Below are positions 48,290-61,284 of a DNA stretch of 64,000 nucleotides, one piece after another. How positions within the stretch are numbered: position 1 is the first letter of the stretch; each line of letters starts with the position of its first letter. A program made the position numbers and the translations under genes. Origin of the DNA: Heterodera schachtii (lineage: Eukaryota > Nematoda > Chromadorea > Rhabditida > Heteroderidae). The notes under the pieces are model-generated. The model saw only the letters and a list, made by a program, of their open reading frames with translations. It was not told the DNA's origin and did no database searches. The stretch lies in NCBI GenBank assembly GCA_023374025.1, contig SIJG01000067.1, positions 312,124-376,123 on the forward strand. The letters are read 5' to 3'.

Positions 48290-48610
48290 TCATAAAAAAA
48301 TTGCAATTAGCGCTCAAGCCGGCTCCAACCGAATACAAGCACAACATGGCGTCAGAGCACAATATGGCTTCACTGATCATTTTTTCATGACCGTGGATAT
48401 TTATCATCCCCACAATCATCCCCATAAATTGGAGCCGTAATAACGGAACAAATGCGCGAAACGGCGCCGGCGAGCAATTGCATGTGTGAGTCAGTGAGCG
48501 TTTTATTATATAAGGAGGAAAAGGGCAATTGTTTTTTTTGATGGGATGTAAAAAAGATGAGGAATGGGCAGGAGAGGAGCGCAGTGTCATACACTATTTT
48601 CTTTCAACGC
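48290..48610. other. Moderate-GC unique segment, possible exon or promoter
   Basis: High-complexity sequence with GCGAAACGGCGCCGGCGAGC, a TATATAAGGAGG (TATA-like, plus strand, 48512) and a repeated AGCACAA(C/T)ATGGC. The minus frame 48590-48180 (136 codons) covers it but has an AT-type tail and no recognised domain. It may be a gene fragment; strand and product cannot be decided. Confidence 0.3.
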
Positions 48611-50542
48611 TCGTTTCTTTTTCATAAAATGTCGTGCACTATTTCTCTAATTTTTAAATAATTTTCTCATGCATTCATTTTACACAAAACATAAATTTAA
48701 AAAAATTAATACACATTTAATAATGATATTAAATGCGATTCGGCTACTTTTGATCATTATTATTAAATACAAATTTTTGTTCTGCTAGGTCGATTGCTAG
48801 TGATCAATTTACGTAAATCAAATGAAACTAAAAGCCAATAAAAATGAATGCGGGGCCCATCATTAGAAAAAATATAATGATTTATTAGGAAACGATCATT
48901 AAAATGGGAACTGATCAGATAATTACTACTCACATTTATTTGCAAAACAACAAATTACAAAAAATTTGGATGAGGACACTTATTCTCTTTATGGCCATCT
49001 TTTCCACAATAAAAATCATTTATCCAGCCAAATAAAGTCGTTTTATATTTGCATTTCCAATTTATACGGCATTATTTTTTATATTAAAATATCTTTTTAG
49101 AAAGCTGATGAAACATTAAAATAATTTCCAAAAATTAATTCATTCATGATTTTCACTCTGCAACAGCTGTAGTCTAATCAACAGCCTTTCAAATGTTTCG
49201 TTGTTATTTTTTTGTTTTATAATTATTTTATATATTTTATCTTTATTGTTTTTAAAAATATATTGCAATTTTACATCATCTCCTTGCATTACCTTATATA
49301 GCTTATTTATCTTAATCATTAAAAACAATTTATTGTGGGTAATTCCCAAAATTACAAGTTATGTTTTAATATATCTTACATTAATTAGAATATTAATATT
49401 TTTAAAAATTTTATTCGAATTTTTATAATTTTTAGCATCACTTTAATTTTTTGATTTGTAGATTCAATACTAAAAAATTTAAAAAAAAACTCGCTTTTTT
49501 CTCTGTAAGAAATAACACAGCACTTTGGAAGGCGGCAGGTATTTGTCGTAAATTTAATCTTTAATTTTTTTTAATTACTTATTACAAAATATGTACATAT
49601 GAATTTATAATAATTTTCAATTATTTCTATATTAATTCTAAAGCCTTCAGATTGTCAAAGATTTCTTTTCATTTTCTTCTTATTGAAAAATGAAGTTCAT
49701 GATGAAGTCCTTTTTCCAGGATTGGTATTAAACTTTCTTTCATTTTACGAGTTATTCTTTGAGTAACAATGAAAAATATGTTGTTTATTTTATAATTATT
49801 TTTTTATAAAAGAAGATTGTTTAAATTTTGACAATTTTGAAACAGTTTATTAAATAATTCTTGTCTACACCTTGTGATCTCGAATTCTTTTATCATGTTT
49901 CAAGTTGGTCGTTTATAATTCCAAATGAATTCATAAATATTAAAAAATTATTTCGTAAAAGGAATTTTCATGTAAATGAAAATAACACATTTTGCTCAAA
50001 CTTTGTTAGAAAATTTTTATTTTCAAATTATTTAGGCCATTTAGATTATTTGTATTCAATAAATGTATTTTTTAAATTATTATATGTTCTTTGTTTTTCG
50101 TTGATGTTAAAGATAATATTAGTTTTTGGTTTTTACAAAAATATTTTATGACCTTTTGCTTAAATTAATAAATGTATTATTTAATTCATTTAAATTCTTT
50201 GATGCTAATAAAGAGAATATATTTTGAGTTATTTTAATTTTAAATTAATTCGCAAAATTGTTAATTAAATAACATATTCCGCTACTCGTTTCCATAGCTT
50301 TTTGTTATTATAGTTTATATGTGCCATTGATTTATTTTTTATCCTTTTTATGCCTTTATGTTAGGAAAAATTTGACTTTTAAATTATATTGGACGCTTGA
50401 CATTTTTCTTCATTAAGTTTTGTGTACTGTTTTATGATTCATCTTATTAATATATACAATATCTAATAAATATTTATTAAATTACACTGTAACAAAAAAT
50501 TATGAGCATTTCGTCAGAATGGATGAATAAATTTAATAACAT
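48611..50542. other. AT-rich desert turning T-biased
   Basis: No gene recognised. From about 49.1 kb the plus strand is strongly T-biased, and this continues through the satellite to about 52.7 kb. Confidence 0.65.
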
Positions 50543-52708
50543 TATTAAATTTTTTAACTTTTATAAATACATAAAAAGTATCAAGTACTTCATCCATTAA
50601 AATGATAAATTAATTTAAGATAGAAACCGCCGGAATTTTTATGGAGCAGGTAATTTGTCCTTGAATTTTTTTTGTTGTTTTAACAGTTTTATAAGTACCC
50701 TATTAAGTCTCAGATCGCTATTTACGTAAAATGAGAAATTTTCTTGAGATAGAAACCGCCTGAATTTTTTTGGAGCACTGAATTTGTCCTGGAACTTTTT
50801 TGAAATTTCTAAACTTTTATAAGTACATTAAAAAGTGTCAAGTACTTCATCCATTAAAATGATAAATTAATTTAAGATAGAAACCGCCAGAATTTTTATG
50901 GAGCACTGAATTTGTCCTTGAACTTTTTTTGCTGTTTCAACAGTTTTATAAGTACCCTAATAAATCTCAGATCGCTATTTACGTAAAATGAGAAATTTTC
51001 TTGAGATAGAAACCGCCTGAATTTTTTTGGATCACTGAATTTGTCATGGAACTTTTTTTGAAATTTCTAAACTTTTATAAATACATTGTCAAATACTTCA
51101 CTTCATCCATTAAAATGATAAATTAATTTAATATAGAAACCGCCAGAATTTTTATGGAGCATTGAATTTATCCTTGAACTTTTTTTGCTGTTTCAACAGT
51201 TTTATAAGTACCCTATTAAGTCTCAGATCGCTATTTACATAAAATGAGAAATTTTCTTGAGATAGAAACCGCCTGATTTTTTTGGAGCACTGAATTTGTC
51301 CTGGAACTTTTTTTGAAATTTCTAAACTTTTATAAGCACAATAAAAAGTATCAAGTACTTCATCCATTAAAATGATAAATTAATTTAAGATAGAAACCGC
51401 CAGAATTTTTATGGAGCACTGAATTTATCCTTGAACTTTTATTGCTGTTTCAACAGTTTTACAAGTACCCTAATAAATCTCAGTTCGCTATTTAAGTAAA
51501 ATGAGAAATTTTCTTGAGATAGAAACCGCCTGAATTTTTTTGGAGCACTGAATTTGTCCTGGAACTTTTTTTGAAATTTCAACAGTTTTATAAGTACCCT
51601 ATTAAGTCTCAGATCGCTATTTACGTAAAATGAGAAATTTTCTTGAGATAGAAACCGCCTGAATTTTTTTGGAGCACTGAATTTGTCCTGGAACTTTTTT
51701 TGAAATTTCTAAACTTTTATAAGTACATTAAAAAGTATCAAGTACTTCATCCATTAAAATGATAAATTAATTTAAGATAGAAACCGCCAGAATTTTTATG
51801 GAGCACTGAATTTGTCCTTGAACTTTTTTGCTGTTTCAACAGTTTTATAAGTACCCTATTAAGTTTCAGATCGCTATTTACGTATAATGAAAAATTTTCT
51901 TGAGATAGAAACCGCCTGAATTTTTTGGAGCACTGAATTTGTCCTGGAACTTTTTTTGAAATTTCTAATCTTTTATAAGTACAGTAAAAAGTATCAAGTA
52001 CTACATCCATTAAAATGATAAATTAATTTAAGATAGAAACCGCCAGAATTTTTATGGAGCACTGAATTTATCCTTGAACTTTTTTTGCTGTTTCAACAGT
52101 TTTATAAATACCCTAATAAATCTTAGATCGCTATTTACGTATAATGAAAAATTTTCTTGAGATAGAAACCGCCTGAATTTTTTGGAGCACTGAATTTGTC
52201 CTGGAACTTTTTTTGAAATTTCTAATCTTTTATAAGTACAGTAAAAAGTATCAAGTACTACATCCATTAAAATGATAAATTAATTTAAGATAGAAACCGC
52301 CAGAATTTTTATGGAGCACTGAATTTATCCTGGAACTTTTTTTGCTGTTTCGACAGTTTTATAAATACCCTAATAAATCTCAGATCGCTATTTACGTATA
52401 ATGAAAAATTTTCTTGAGATAGAAACCGCCTGAATTTTTTGGAGCACTGAATTTGTCCTGGAACTTTTTTTGAAATTTCTAAACTTTTATAAGTATATTA
52501 AAAAGTGTCAAGTACTTCATCCATTAAAATGATAAATTAATTTAAGATAGAAACCGCCAGAATTTTTATGGAGCACTGAATTTATCCTTGAACTTTTTTT
52601 GCTGTTTCAACAGTTTTATAAGTACCCTATTAAGTTTCAGATCGCTATTTACGTATAATGAAAAATTTTCTTGAGATAGAAACCGCCTGAATTTTTTTGG
52701 AGCACTGC
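50543..52708. repeat. Satellite array of 257-bp dimers (two ~128-bp monomers)
   Basis: The anchor AGAAACCGCCTGA recurs at 50751, 51008, 51264, 51521, 51650, 51907, 52164, 52421 and 52678, a spacing of 256-257 bp except one of 129. Between anchors lies a second monomer with AGAAACCGCCAGA, so each unit is a dimer. Monomer A continues ATTTTTATGGAGCACTGAAT and carries GCTGTTTCAACAG. Monomer B continues ATTTTTTTGGAGCACTGAAT and carries GAAATTTCTAAAC. Short frames on the minus strand (71-87 codons at 51152-52267) repeat with the array and are not genes, because the period is not a multiple of three. Confidence 0.95.
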
Positions 52709-53828
52709 AATTATTGAATTAAATTAATATAGGCAAATATTTTTAGGATTTAATTGGTTAATATTTGAGAAATCAAGAATCTGGCAACAAATACAAAAAG
52801 ATGCTTTGACCCATCGTTTTCACCATGTGATTTTGTCAATGATTTTCGAAAAAGCCAAAAATATCTTTTTTGAAAAAACTCATAAACGTATCTAGGAGTT
52901 CTAAAAATTCAGAAAAAACCCCTGAGGGCAGCGGAGCGGCCCGCCAATAACGAGCATGTACTAAATTTAGAAAAAATCTACGAACAAATTTTAAATAATT
53001 TAGAACGGTTTATATTAATAAAAATTATTTAATCCTCTTCTTAATAAGAATATTTTAAAATGTAAATTAAGTGCCGATAATTAAAAATAAACAATGCATT
53101 TATGAGATACCAACGAAAATAAATGATCACAATTTTAATTTAATGCCATCCAATGATGTAAAATCAATTACTAAATTTTATATTCACAAATTTATTTGCC
53201 AATAAATAAAATAATAAATCATACAAAAAATCTACAAATACAAAATTTATAATGGAATTTGTTTTTTTCACAATACACTTTATATGTTATTATAAAACAA
53301 ATGATCGGAGTAACAATCACTCATAACTTTATAAAAAAAAATCCAAATTTTGTAAATAAATAAAACAACTTTTTCTAAATACAAGATAAACTTAAACAAA
53401 AAAAAATTTTAACAAATTTCCAAATGTTAACATAAAATTAAATCTATCAAAAGAGAAAATATACCCCTTCGGTGGAACCACAACTGATTAGTTCTTGTCA
53501 ATAATTCTTCATTCTCATGCATTATTAATGTTATGTCATTATTTCATTATACCTGCTATTTTCGTTAGGTATATTTCGACAAAAACACGCGTAAAAGCGC
53601 AAGAATTTATAAATTTAAATATCTAAAATAAATTAACATTCAAAGCATCTAAATTACCTAAATAAACTTAATAATGATTTTAAACAAAGATTAAAAAATA
53701 ATTGCTTAATTTTACCATAAGCTTAAATGAACAATTATTTATTATAATCCCTTAATTAGAACAAGCAATTTATATTTATCAAAAGAATTTATTAAAAATA
53801 AGTAAAAATAATCCGCTTTTGAAAAAAA
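52709..53828. other. AT-rich DNA with one short GC patch
   Basis: A patch at about 52918-52956 (CCCCTGAGGGCAGCGGAGCG, GCCCGCC) stands out. The rest is AT-rich with an abrupt switch to A bias. No gene. Confidence 0.6.
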
Positions 53829-54294
53829 AGAATTAATACATATATTTTTATAAATTTATATGCCAACATTTTATTTTGTAGATGAAATCTACTAAATTTA
53901 CAAAACCAAAATTAATGCTTGAAAATAGTTATCAATTCTTTACTGCAAAAAAATTACATCACGATATAATATCGGAGGTACTAAAAAGAGAATAGTTAAA
54001 ATATATATTAATTTAAAGTCAGGTTGGTTAACGATGATTATTAATGAATATTTTACAAAAGAACATCATGAGCAAGGACAGAAAAGTCCCCGAAGATATG
54101 TGTCTTAATTCTTGAAAAATATTTTAACTATTCTCTTTTTAGTACCTCCGATATTATATAGTGATGTAATTTTTCTGCAGTAAAGAATTGATAACTATTT
54201 TCAAGCATTAATTTTGGTTTTGTAAATTTAGTAGATTTCATCTACAAAATAAAATGTTGGTATACAAATTTATAAAAATATATGTATTAATTCT
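53829..54294. mobile_element. Palindromic element, 177-bp inverted arms
   Basis: Left arm 53829-54005 (AGAATTAATACATATATTTT ...) and right arm 54118-54294 (... AAAATATATGTATTAATTCT) are almost perfect reverse complements, with matching TCGGAGGTACTAAAAAGAGA / TCTCTTTTTAGTACCTCCGA near the loop. The loop is about 112 bases with no coding capacity. No clear target-site duplication was found at the ends. Consistent with a MITE, or with an inverted duplication. Confidence 0.85.
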
Positions 54295-57200
54295 CACAGA
54301 CACTGGTTGGATTTTGCAATTTATTAAATTAATTAAATCCAAATATATTGAAAATTAATGACGAAGAAAGAGTTCACTTTAAAATGTTATGCAATTTCAG
54401 CGAAATTATTATTAAAGCATTAAATTTTTGATGTAAAATAAACAAAGAAGAATTTATTGAATGGGAAAATAATAATTAAACTTATAAATAAAGTTTTTAA
54501 ATAATATATTTTTATTAATGAATAAAATAAATGAGGAACAAGAGATGACAAACACACATATTAATTAAAGAAAAATTTTGACACTAAAATTAGTCATCTA
54601 AAAATAGGAATAAACTGACTTAGGTCTGTGCTTTAAACATAAACATCAATTAAAATAAATATAGAGAAAAAGGATCACGATAATCAAAATCAGAAACGAT
54701 TGTACATGAGTTTTAAATAACCTAAAATATTTTTTCAATTACTTTCGTTCAAACACAAAAATATATATACTAAATCATTAAAAAAACTTGCGTTTATGAA
54801 TGCTTTCATTTTCAAAAATTACAAGATTGGTTCAAAGATATGCAGTTAAACATTGATATAAGAAAAATTAAATTCAAAGTAAAAGAAATTAAAAAGATCT
54901 ATGAATTCAACTTTGAAGAAAGAAAAAATGGCGTTATGACTCGGTGAAAAAAATAGAAAAAATGTTTATTTTATTGCACCCTTAATTATAATTTTAAAAT
55001 GGAAATGAAATACTAGACAAATAAACCTAACTCAAACTAGAATTCATTTAATCAGCAATTAAAATTTTAAAAATATGATTGTAATTATAATAATTCAATG
55101 ATTTATTTATGAATCTTTTTCAAAAACGTTGGACGCGAAAACGAAGAGCAGAGAAGAAGACAAGAAATAATTTATTAATTCCAGGTTTGGTCAATTCAAT
55201 TTCTCATCAATTATTTTAATTAAAAAAGTTTGTCGGTTTAAAAATGTGAATGTGAAAAATTAAAAAAAAACTAAATATTATAATTCAATTTAATGTAGGA
55301 AAATTGAAAAAAAAGAATGACTAAAGCGCCAAATTCCTTCCTAATTGGTGGCAGCGGTACGTGAGAAGCACGCAGAAATCACAAAGATTTTTATAATTAT
55401 TAAATTATAATACGTTTGTCATAAAATAAATTATTTTTTGAATTAAACCATTAAATTTACATGAAATAATCCATGAAAGAGGTGAAAGGCAGTTAAGTAA
55501 TGAACAATTGATAATTTTTCTAAAAATTAATGAATATATGAATCAAAATAAAAAATGAAGAATAGAATAGATAATCTATGAAATTGTCGATAATTGCATA
55601 TCTTTTGCTTTAAAATTTTTACTTTTAAATTTAATTGATAAAACTGATATTAGAAATAATAGATAATTCTCTATTTAACCAAATACAAAATCAATAAATA
55701 TAAATGTTACAATTTGTGAAAAATAAAATATAATATTATTAAATTTATTCCACAAATATTTAAAAAATTTATTAAGTACATTATAAACGTCAAAACCATC
55801 AGCAGCCTTATCCAATCCGTTTCAACCATTCAACACGAAATACAAACTACCAAGCCGCGAGGTTTGAGTATCATCAATATTTAAAGTACCGATATATAAA
55901 GCACTAATGAATGGTTTTTATATATAAAGTAAAAAATTATTTAAATTTATAAAAAAAAAAGAAAGTTATTTTGATAAAATGAAAATGTGATACAAATTTT
56001 GTTTATTTTTCTTTTACACGCAAAAGATTTTTACGCAATTATTTATTTAATAAACTTAAATACACACAAGGACATAAAGCCAGAGTAATAAGACAACAGA
56101 TTGTGGACAAGAAATCTTTTATAATTCCATTTTTGATCATTTCAACATCAATTGCACATAAATATCAACCTAAAAATATTAAGAAATAAACTCAGAAACT
56201 CTGAGATTTACCTAAAAAATTTCTACAAAAATTGACCTAACATAAAAATACATTAATAAAATGGTATTAAAAAGAATGAAAATAAAAAAAGTAAATAATT
56301 TTTGAAATGATTAACCCTAATATCAAACGAATAGAACACAGAGTAGCGAGACATTTAACAAAATTAATGAATATAATTAGTAAATATACGCTAATTAAAA
56401 TACCATTACGCACTAATTTATTAATAAATCCAATATAATAAATAAAAATATATTTAGTGTCATGAATACTAATCATTAGAAGAACGCTTGTCATTTGCTT
56501 TTGTCGCGCCACGAAACAAAGAGTTGAAAGCAAATTATTAAAAATCTACAATATGAAAACATAATATAAAAAAATTTAGACTTTATGAAAAGCTAAACTT
56601 TAATGCCAAATAAATGATACACTAAGCGAACATTTAATCGCTACGAGCAACGAGCATATGTGAATTTAAAAATTTTAAAAAGTTTAAAAATAATATAAAT
56701 TAAGTTCCATCAATTATAATTAAAAGTGTTAAGTGATATAAACAGCTTATGGCAAGGCCATAATATTAAAATCTTTATTATTACGCAAAATAAATCATCA
56801 AAGCAGCAATAATTATGTGAAATAAGTGTGTTCATCGAAAATGACCCTTTAAATTGCTATACGAAAATGAAAAATTAGAAATTTCATAATATTTAAACAG
56901 AGGAGAACAAAGAATATTATACCTTTTGTGAAAATGGTTAGGAAATGCTTAAGAAATTTGAAAAAATTCATTAAAAAATTAAATCTAAATTAATGGTTAA
57001 AGAAAAAAGTTTTAAAAAAAAGTTAATTTGATCATAAGGAAAAAATTTAAATTTTATTTTTCATTGGATATTTGAAAATAAATGCAAAATGGAAACATTT
57101 TATTACTCTATTTAAAAACAAAACTCAAATTAAATTTACATAAAAAATAAGTATTCGGTTATTATTGCCTATTTATAAATAAATTACAATAATTGTGCTA

Positions 57201-60040
57201 ATCATTAATTCATAATATAAAAATATAAGCCAAAACATAAGACAAAATAGGATCCTATACACAAACAAAATTAAAGAACAAAAATTTTTATATAATAAAT
57301 AAGGTTCTTTTTGACGATTAATCACCATTCACTTTATTGGACACGAGAATAATAATAATACTTTATAAATATAATTTTATATATTTTAAATAATGATTTT
57401 TAATACCATAAATAAAACTCTTACTTACAAAATTGTATAAGATAACATTATGGAACTTTAATAAAGAAATAATAATTTTTATATTCGTTTTTCTAAACCA
57501 TTATAAAAAATGATTTAAAACAATTAAATGTTGTATCAACAAATAAATATATAAACATATTAAGCACATGAATAAATATTTTTGTTCTGATGATTTAAAT
57601 GAAATTATATTAATTATTTTTTAATTAGTTATTAATTTACAATTTAACATAGCATAATATTTCTTCATATCATATAAAGTATAATACGCAACATGGGCTA
57701 GCATGTGAAAAAGTTAATAAATCTAATAAAAAGAAACAAAAATTAAAAAAACAAAGCAATTAATAAAGGTATGAAAAAAATAAAATAATTGAAAAAGGAC
57801 TACATAGTTTCACACAAAATTTGAGTAAAATTTATAATAATTACATATCAAATATTCAAAAAATATTTGTTAAAAGACTATAAAATAAGAAAATAAATAA
57901 ATTAATTTTTCGAGCTGAAAATTCGATGCGAAAAAAGAGTAATAATGTTAAAAAAAATTTTTATTGTAGATTAAATAAATTAAATATTCTTATTAATCAA
58001 TTATTACTAATTCTGTTCATTGTGTTTAATTAAGAACAATTTTTGAAACTAAATAACAATATTTTAAAAATATAAAGAAATCAAAGCCAAAAACACTAAA
58101 TCAAATTATTATCCAAAAGATATTAAATTAATAAAAAATAAGTTATGTGATAATAATTAAACAAAATATCCATAGAAATTTAAAAAAGTTGAATGTAATT
58201 TTTACTAACAAAAAGAAGGAAACATGAATAAAAAGGTTATCTTTTGAGTGGAGCCCATACGATTTGAAATAAAATAATTGATATTTTTGTTGAAAAGTTA
58301 AATTATTTTTATAAAATAAAAGCGTACTTATTAATATCTAAATTTTTAAATTATCAAAACAGCTAGTAATGAATTGGAATCACAGAATGTTACTAATGTT
58401 AAGATTTAAATATACATTTTTACATTACAAACAAGAAATGACGGCCAAGACCAACAATTAAACAAATAATTAAAAGTAAAAAGCTTAAATTGCTGTACAA
58501 ATAAACAAGAAAAAGTTAATTGAGAATTTAAGTTCAAACTGCTTTGTTCTGTTCAAATTAAAAGCATATTTATAAAAAGCGCTTTGAAAATAATAAAAAT
58601 AAAAGAATTGTTATAGTAATATTTATAAAAAATATGTATGTAATAATTAAATTATTTCTTTTAATAATTCACAAAAGTAACACTTTGGCACGAGCTTGAG
58701 AACTGATTTATTTATTTTTAAATAAAATGGAATAAAATATTCTGTATTTAAAAGATTTTTCATATAAAAGTAATCATCCAAATTTACAATTTTATACCTA
58801 ATAAACTTTCTTGTTTTAAGAAAACAAATGATAAATAATGTAAAAACGCATAAATACAATATAAAACTAAATTATAAATATCTGAATTCAATCATTTTTC
58901 AAAATAAAATTTATTTATAATAAAAAAAGGTCATCAACGATATTAGCGTAATTCCAATTTTGCAGATCAATTCATGCGATAACAACACTTCAGTCAAAAT
59001 TTTCATTCAGATCAAGAAAGGAATTATATAAATTATAAATATTTTAAATAAAAAAAAGTTTTGATTTTAAATTTGATTAAAAAAACGAAATGTGAATCGA
59101 AAAAGTTCCAAATACATAAAACGAATTACCCAATGAACTATAAATTACAATTATATATACTTGAAATTTAATCAAATATATAAAGATGGAGTAGCCAAAA
59201 ATGAAGAAACAACCTAAAATTCAAATGCCAATACAATTTAAGAAAATGATATTCAATTAAATTAATTCAATAAAATTTAGATTTTGCAAGAATTTAATTT
59301 AATTTATTATTAAAAATAATAAAATTTATAAAAACAAAATTATTATAAAAAGGCAAAAAAAATAAATTATTTGGAGTTGGAAATATTGTTAGAAAATAAA
59401 AAATTTACTAATAATAAAGAAAAAAATAATAAAAAACAAAACTATTGCATTCTTTATTTTTAAAAAACATTTAAATTATTTTTAAAATTGATTAAAATTA
59501 AATAAAATAATTAGTTAAATGAAAGTAAAAATGTAAAACTGTAAAGATTGCAAATTTTATTGTAATTTATGGACAAGAATTAAAAAATAAACCCTTTCGG
59601 AAAAAATTAAATCAAATTATCATTTTAATAAAATAGATTTAAAAATTGAAGAAATATTAAAAACAAATTATGAAATAATGAATTATGTGATAAAGTAAAA
59701 TAAAATTTCCATGAAATATTTTAATGAAAATATTGACAATTAATAAATTTATTTAAAATCTTTCAAGTCATGAAGACTTCCGATTGCTTGACTTCCTTGA
59801 TCTAGGATTTAACCAGAATATCGTTATGCCATTAGTCATTAATATAGATTACTATTGTGCTGAAAAATTAATAGTATAGATAAAAAAAAGAATTTTAATT
59901 TAAATGAAGTGATATAAAAAAATGAAATAAGAAATATTAAGTTTATATTTGAATTAGAGAAATTGTATGAGGCAATTTAACGGGGAGAATGGAGTGAAAA
60001 TTAAAAACTATATTTTGACGAGAAAAATTAATTTTATATG
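54295..60040. other. AT-rich desert (5.7 kb)
   Basis: No gene recognised. Small moderate-GC patches lie at 55320-55375 and 55800-55870 without readable proteins. Confidence 0.65.
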
Positions 60041-60746
60041 ATATGTGACGTGCTTGCGCGTTTTATAAAAACCGCCACCCAGTCGCGTTTTATAAAACCG
60101 CCAGTCGCGTTTTATAAATCCGCCAATTGGTTTGAAAACAAAAATGGGTAACACAAATAAATTCATAACTTTGCTTAATTTCACTCAAATTAATATATAA
60201 TGGTACCATTTAATAGCTCTAGGTGTTCTCTATCAGAATATAATTTTCTAAAATTTTTTACTTAAATATAAAAAAAGTTATGTCATAAAATTTCAAAAAA
60301 ATTTTAAATCAGAATTTTTTGCCCAGAACATTTTTGAAATTCAATGAAATTTTCTGAAATTTTAGAGGTAAATAGAGAATTCTTAGGGCTATCAAATATA
60401 TAAATCAGTTTTGCGATAATTGCATTTTAAACACTTATAAATTTTAAATGATTGCAAATATATATGCATAACACTTGCAAAAAATATAGCATGTTCAATG
60501 CTTTATAACTTTTTTTTATATTTAAGTAAAAAATTTTAGAAAATTATATTCTGATAGAGAACACCTAGAGCTATTGAATGGTACCATTATATATTAATTT
60601 GAGTGAATTTAAGCAAAGTTATGAATTTATTTGTGTTACCCATTTTTGTTTTCAAACCAATTGGCGGATTTATAAAACGCGACTGGCGGTTTTATAAAAC
60701 GCGACTGGGTGGCGGTTTTTATAAAACGCGCAAGCACCATATGTGA
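60041..60746. mobile_element. Intact foldback MITE with 8-bp target duplication (hAT-like)
   Basis: The sequence ATATGTGA lies directly on both sides (60041-60048 and 60739-60746). The element (60049-60738) starts CGTGCTTGCGCG and ends CGCGCAAGCACC. Arms 60049-60281 and 60505-60738 are close to perfect reverse complements over about 233 bases. The outer part of each arm carries GCGTTTTATAAA(A)CCGCC three times as subterminal repeats. The 223-bp loop has no ORF. An 8-bp duplication is the hallmark of hAT-superfamily transposition (known); the family assignment is inference because no transposase is present. Confidence 0.9.
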
Positions 60747-61284
60747 TATGCAATTGAACTAAAAAAGAAATGATAATATCAACCTTGAAAGTTCATATAT
60801 TTATTATTAATTACAGAAATTAAAATATCAATATGACTCTGTAAATTTCATCTTGTTAATTAATATTTATTAATGAATTGGTCTAATAGAGACTCAGCAA
60901 AGATAAAAAAGAGGGCGATTCTCTATATCGTAAAATGTGAATAAATTATTAAAATATTAAAAATAATTAGCATTTTTTAAAATTATAAATATATAATATA
61001 CTAAATATAAATAATATTTTATTAAAAAAAACTCATAATATGAAGAATAAAAATAAATAAATAATAATTTTATGATTCCATAATTAATTTTCTTATTAAT
61101 ATAATCGTTCACAAAAGAAAAAAATATTCAAATTTATGTTATCTAATAAGGAAAAGAATAAATTTTAAATACAAAAAATTTGTTTTTAATTTTGCTAAAA
61201 TAAACAACAATAATTTGTAGAAATTTTACAAAAACAGAGAAACATCGAATAAAATAATTGACAATAAAATAATTTAACAAAAAA
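60747..61284. other. AT-rich spacer
   Basis: No gene recognised. Confidence 0.6.

Noticed and set aside
51152..52267. Repeated minus-strand frames of 71-87 codons in the satellite
   Set aside because: They recur with the repeat units, and the 257-bp period breaks the frame every unit. Similarity between them reflects the DNA repeat.
50543..52708. CRISPR-like regular repeats
   Set aside because: The whole unit is repeated with no unique spacers, units are about 128/257 bp, and the genome is eukaryotic.
55325..55375. GCGCCAAATT and GGTGGCAGCGGTACGTG as a possible third LTR/PBS
   Set aside because: No LTR-like ends or partner sequence nearby. The resemblance to the PBS region at 31077-31090 is under ten bases.
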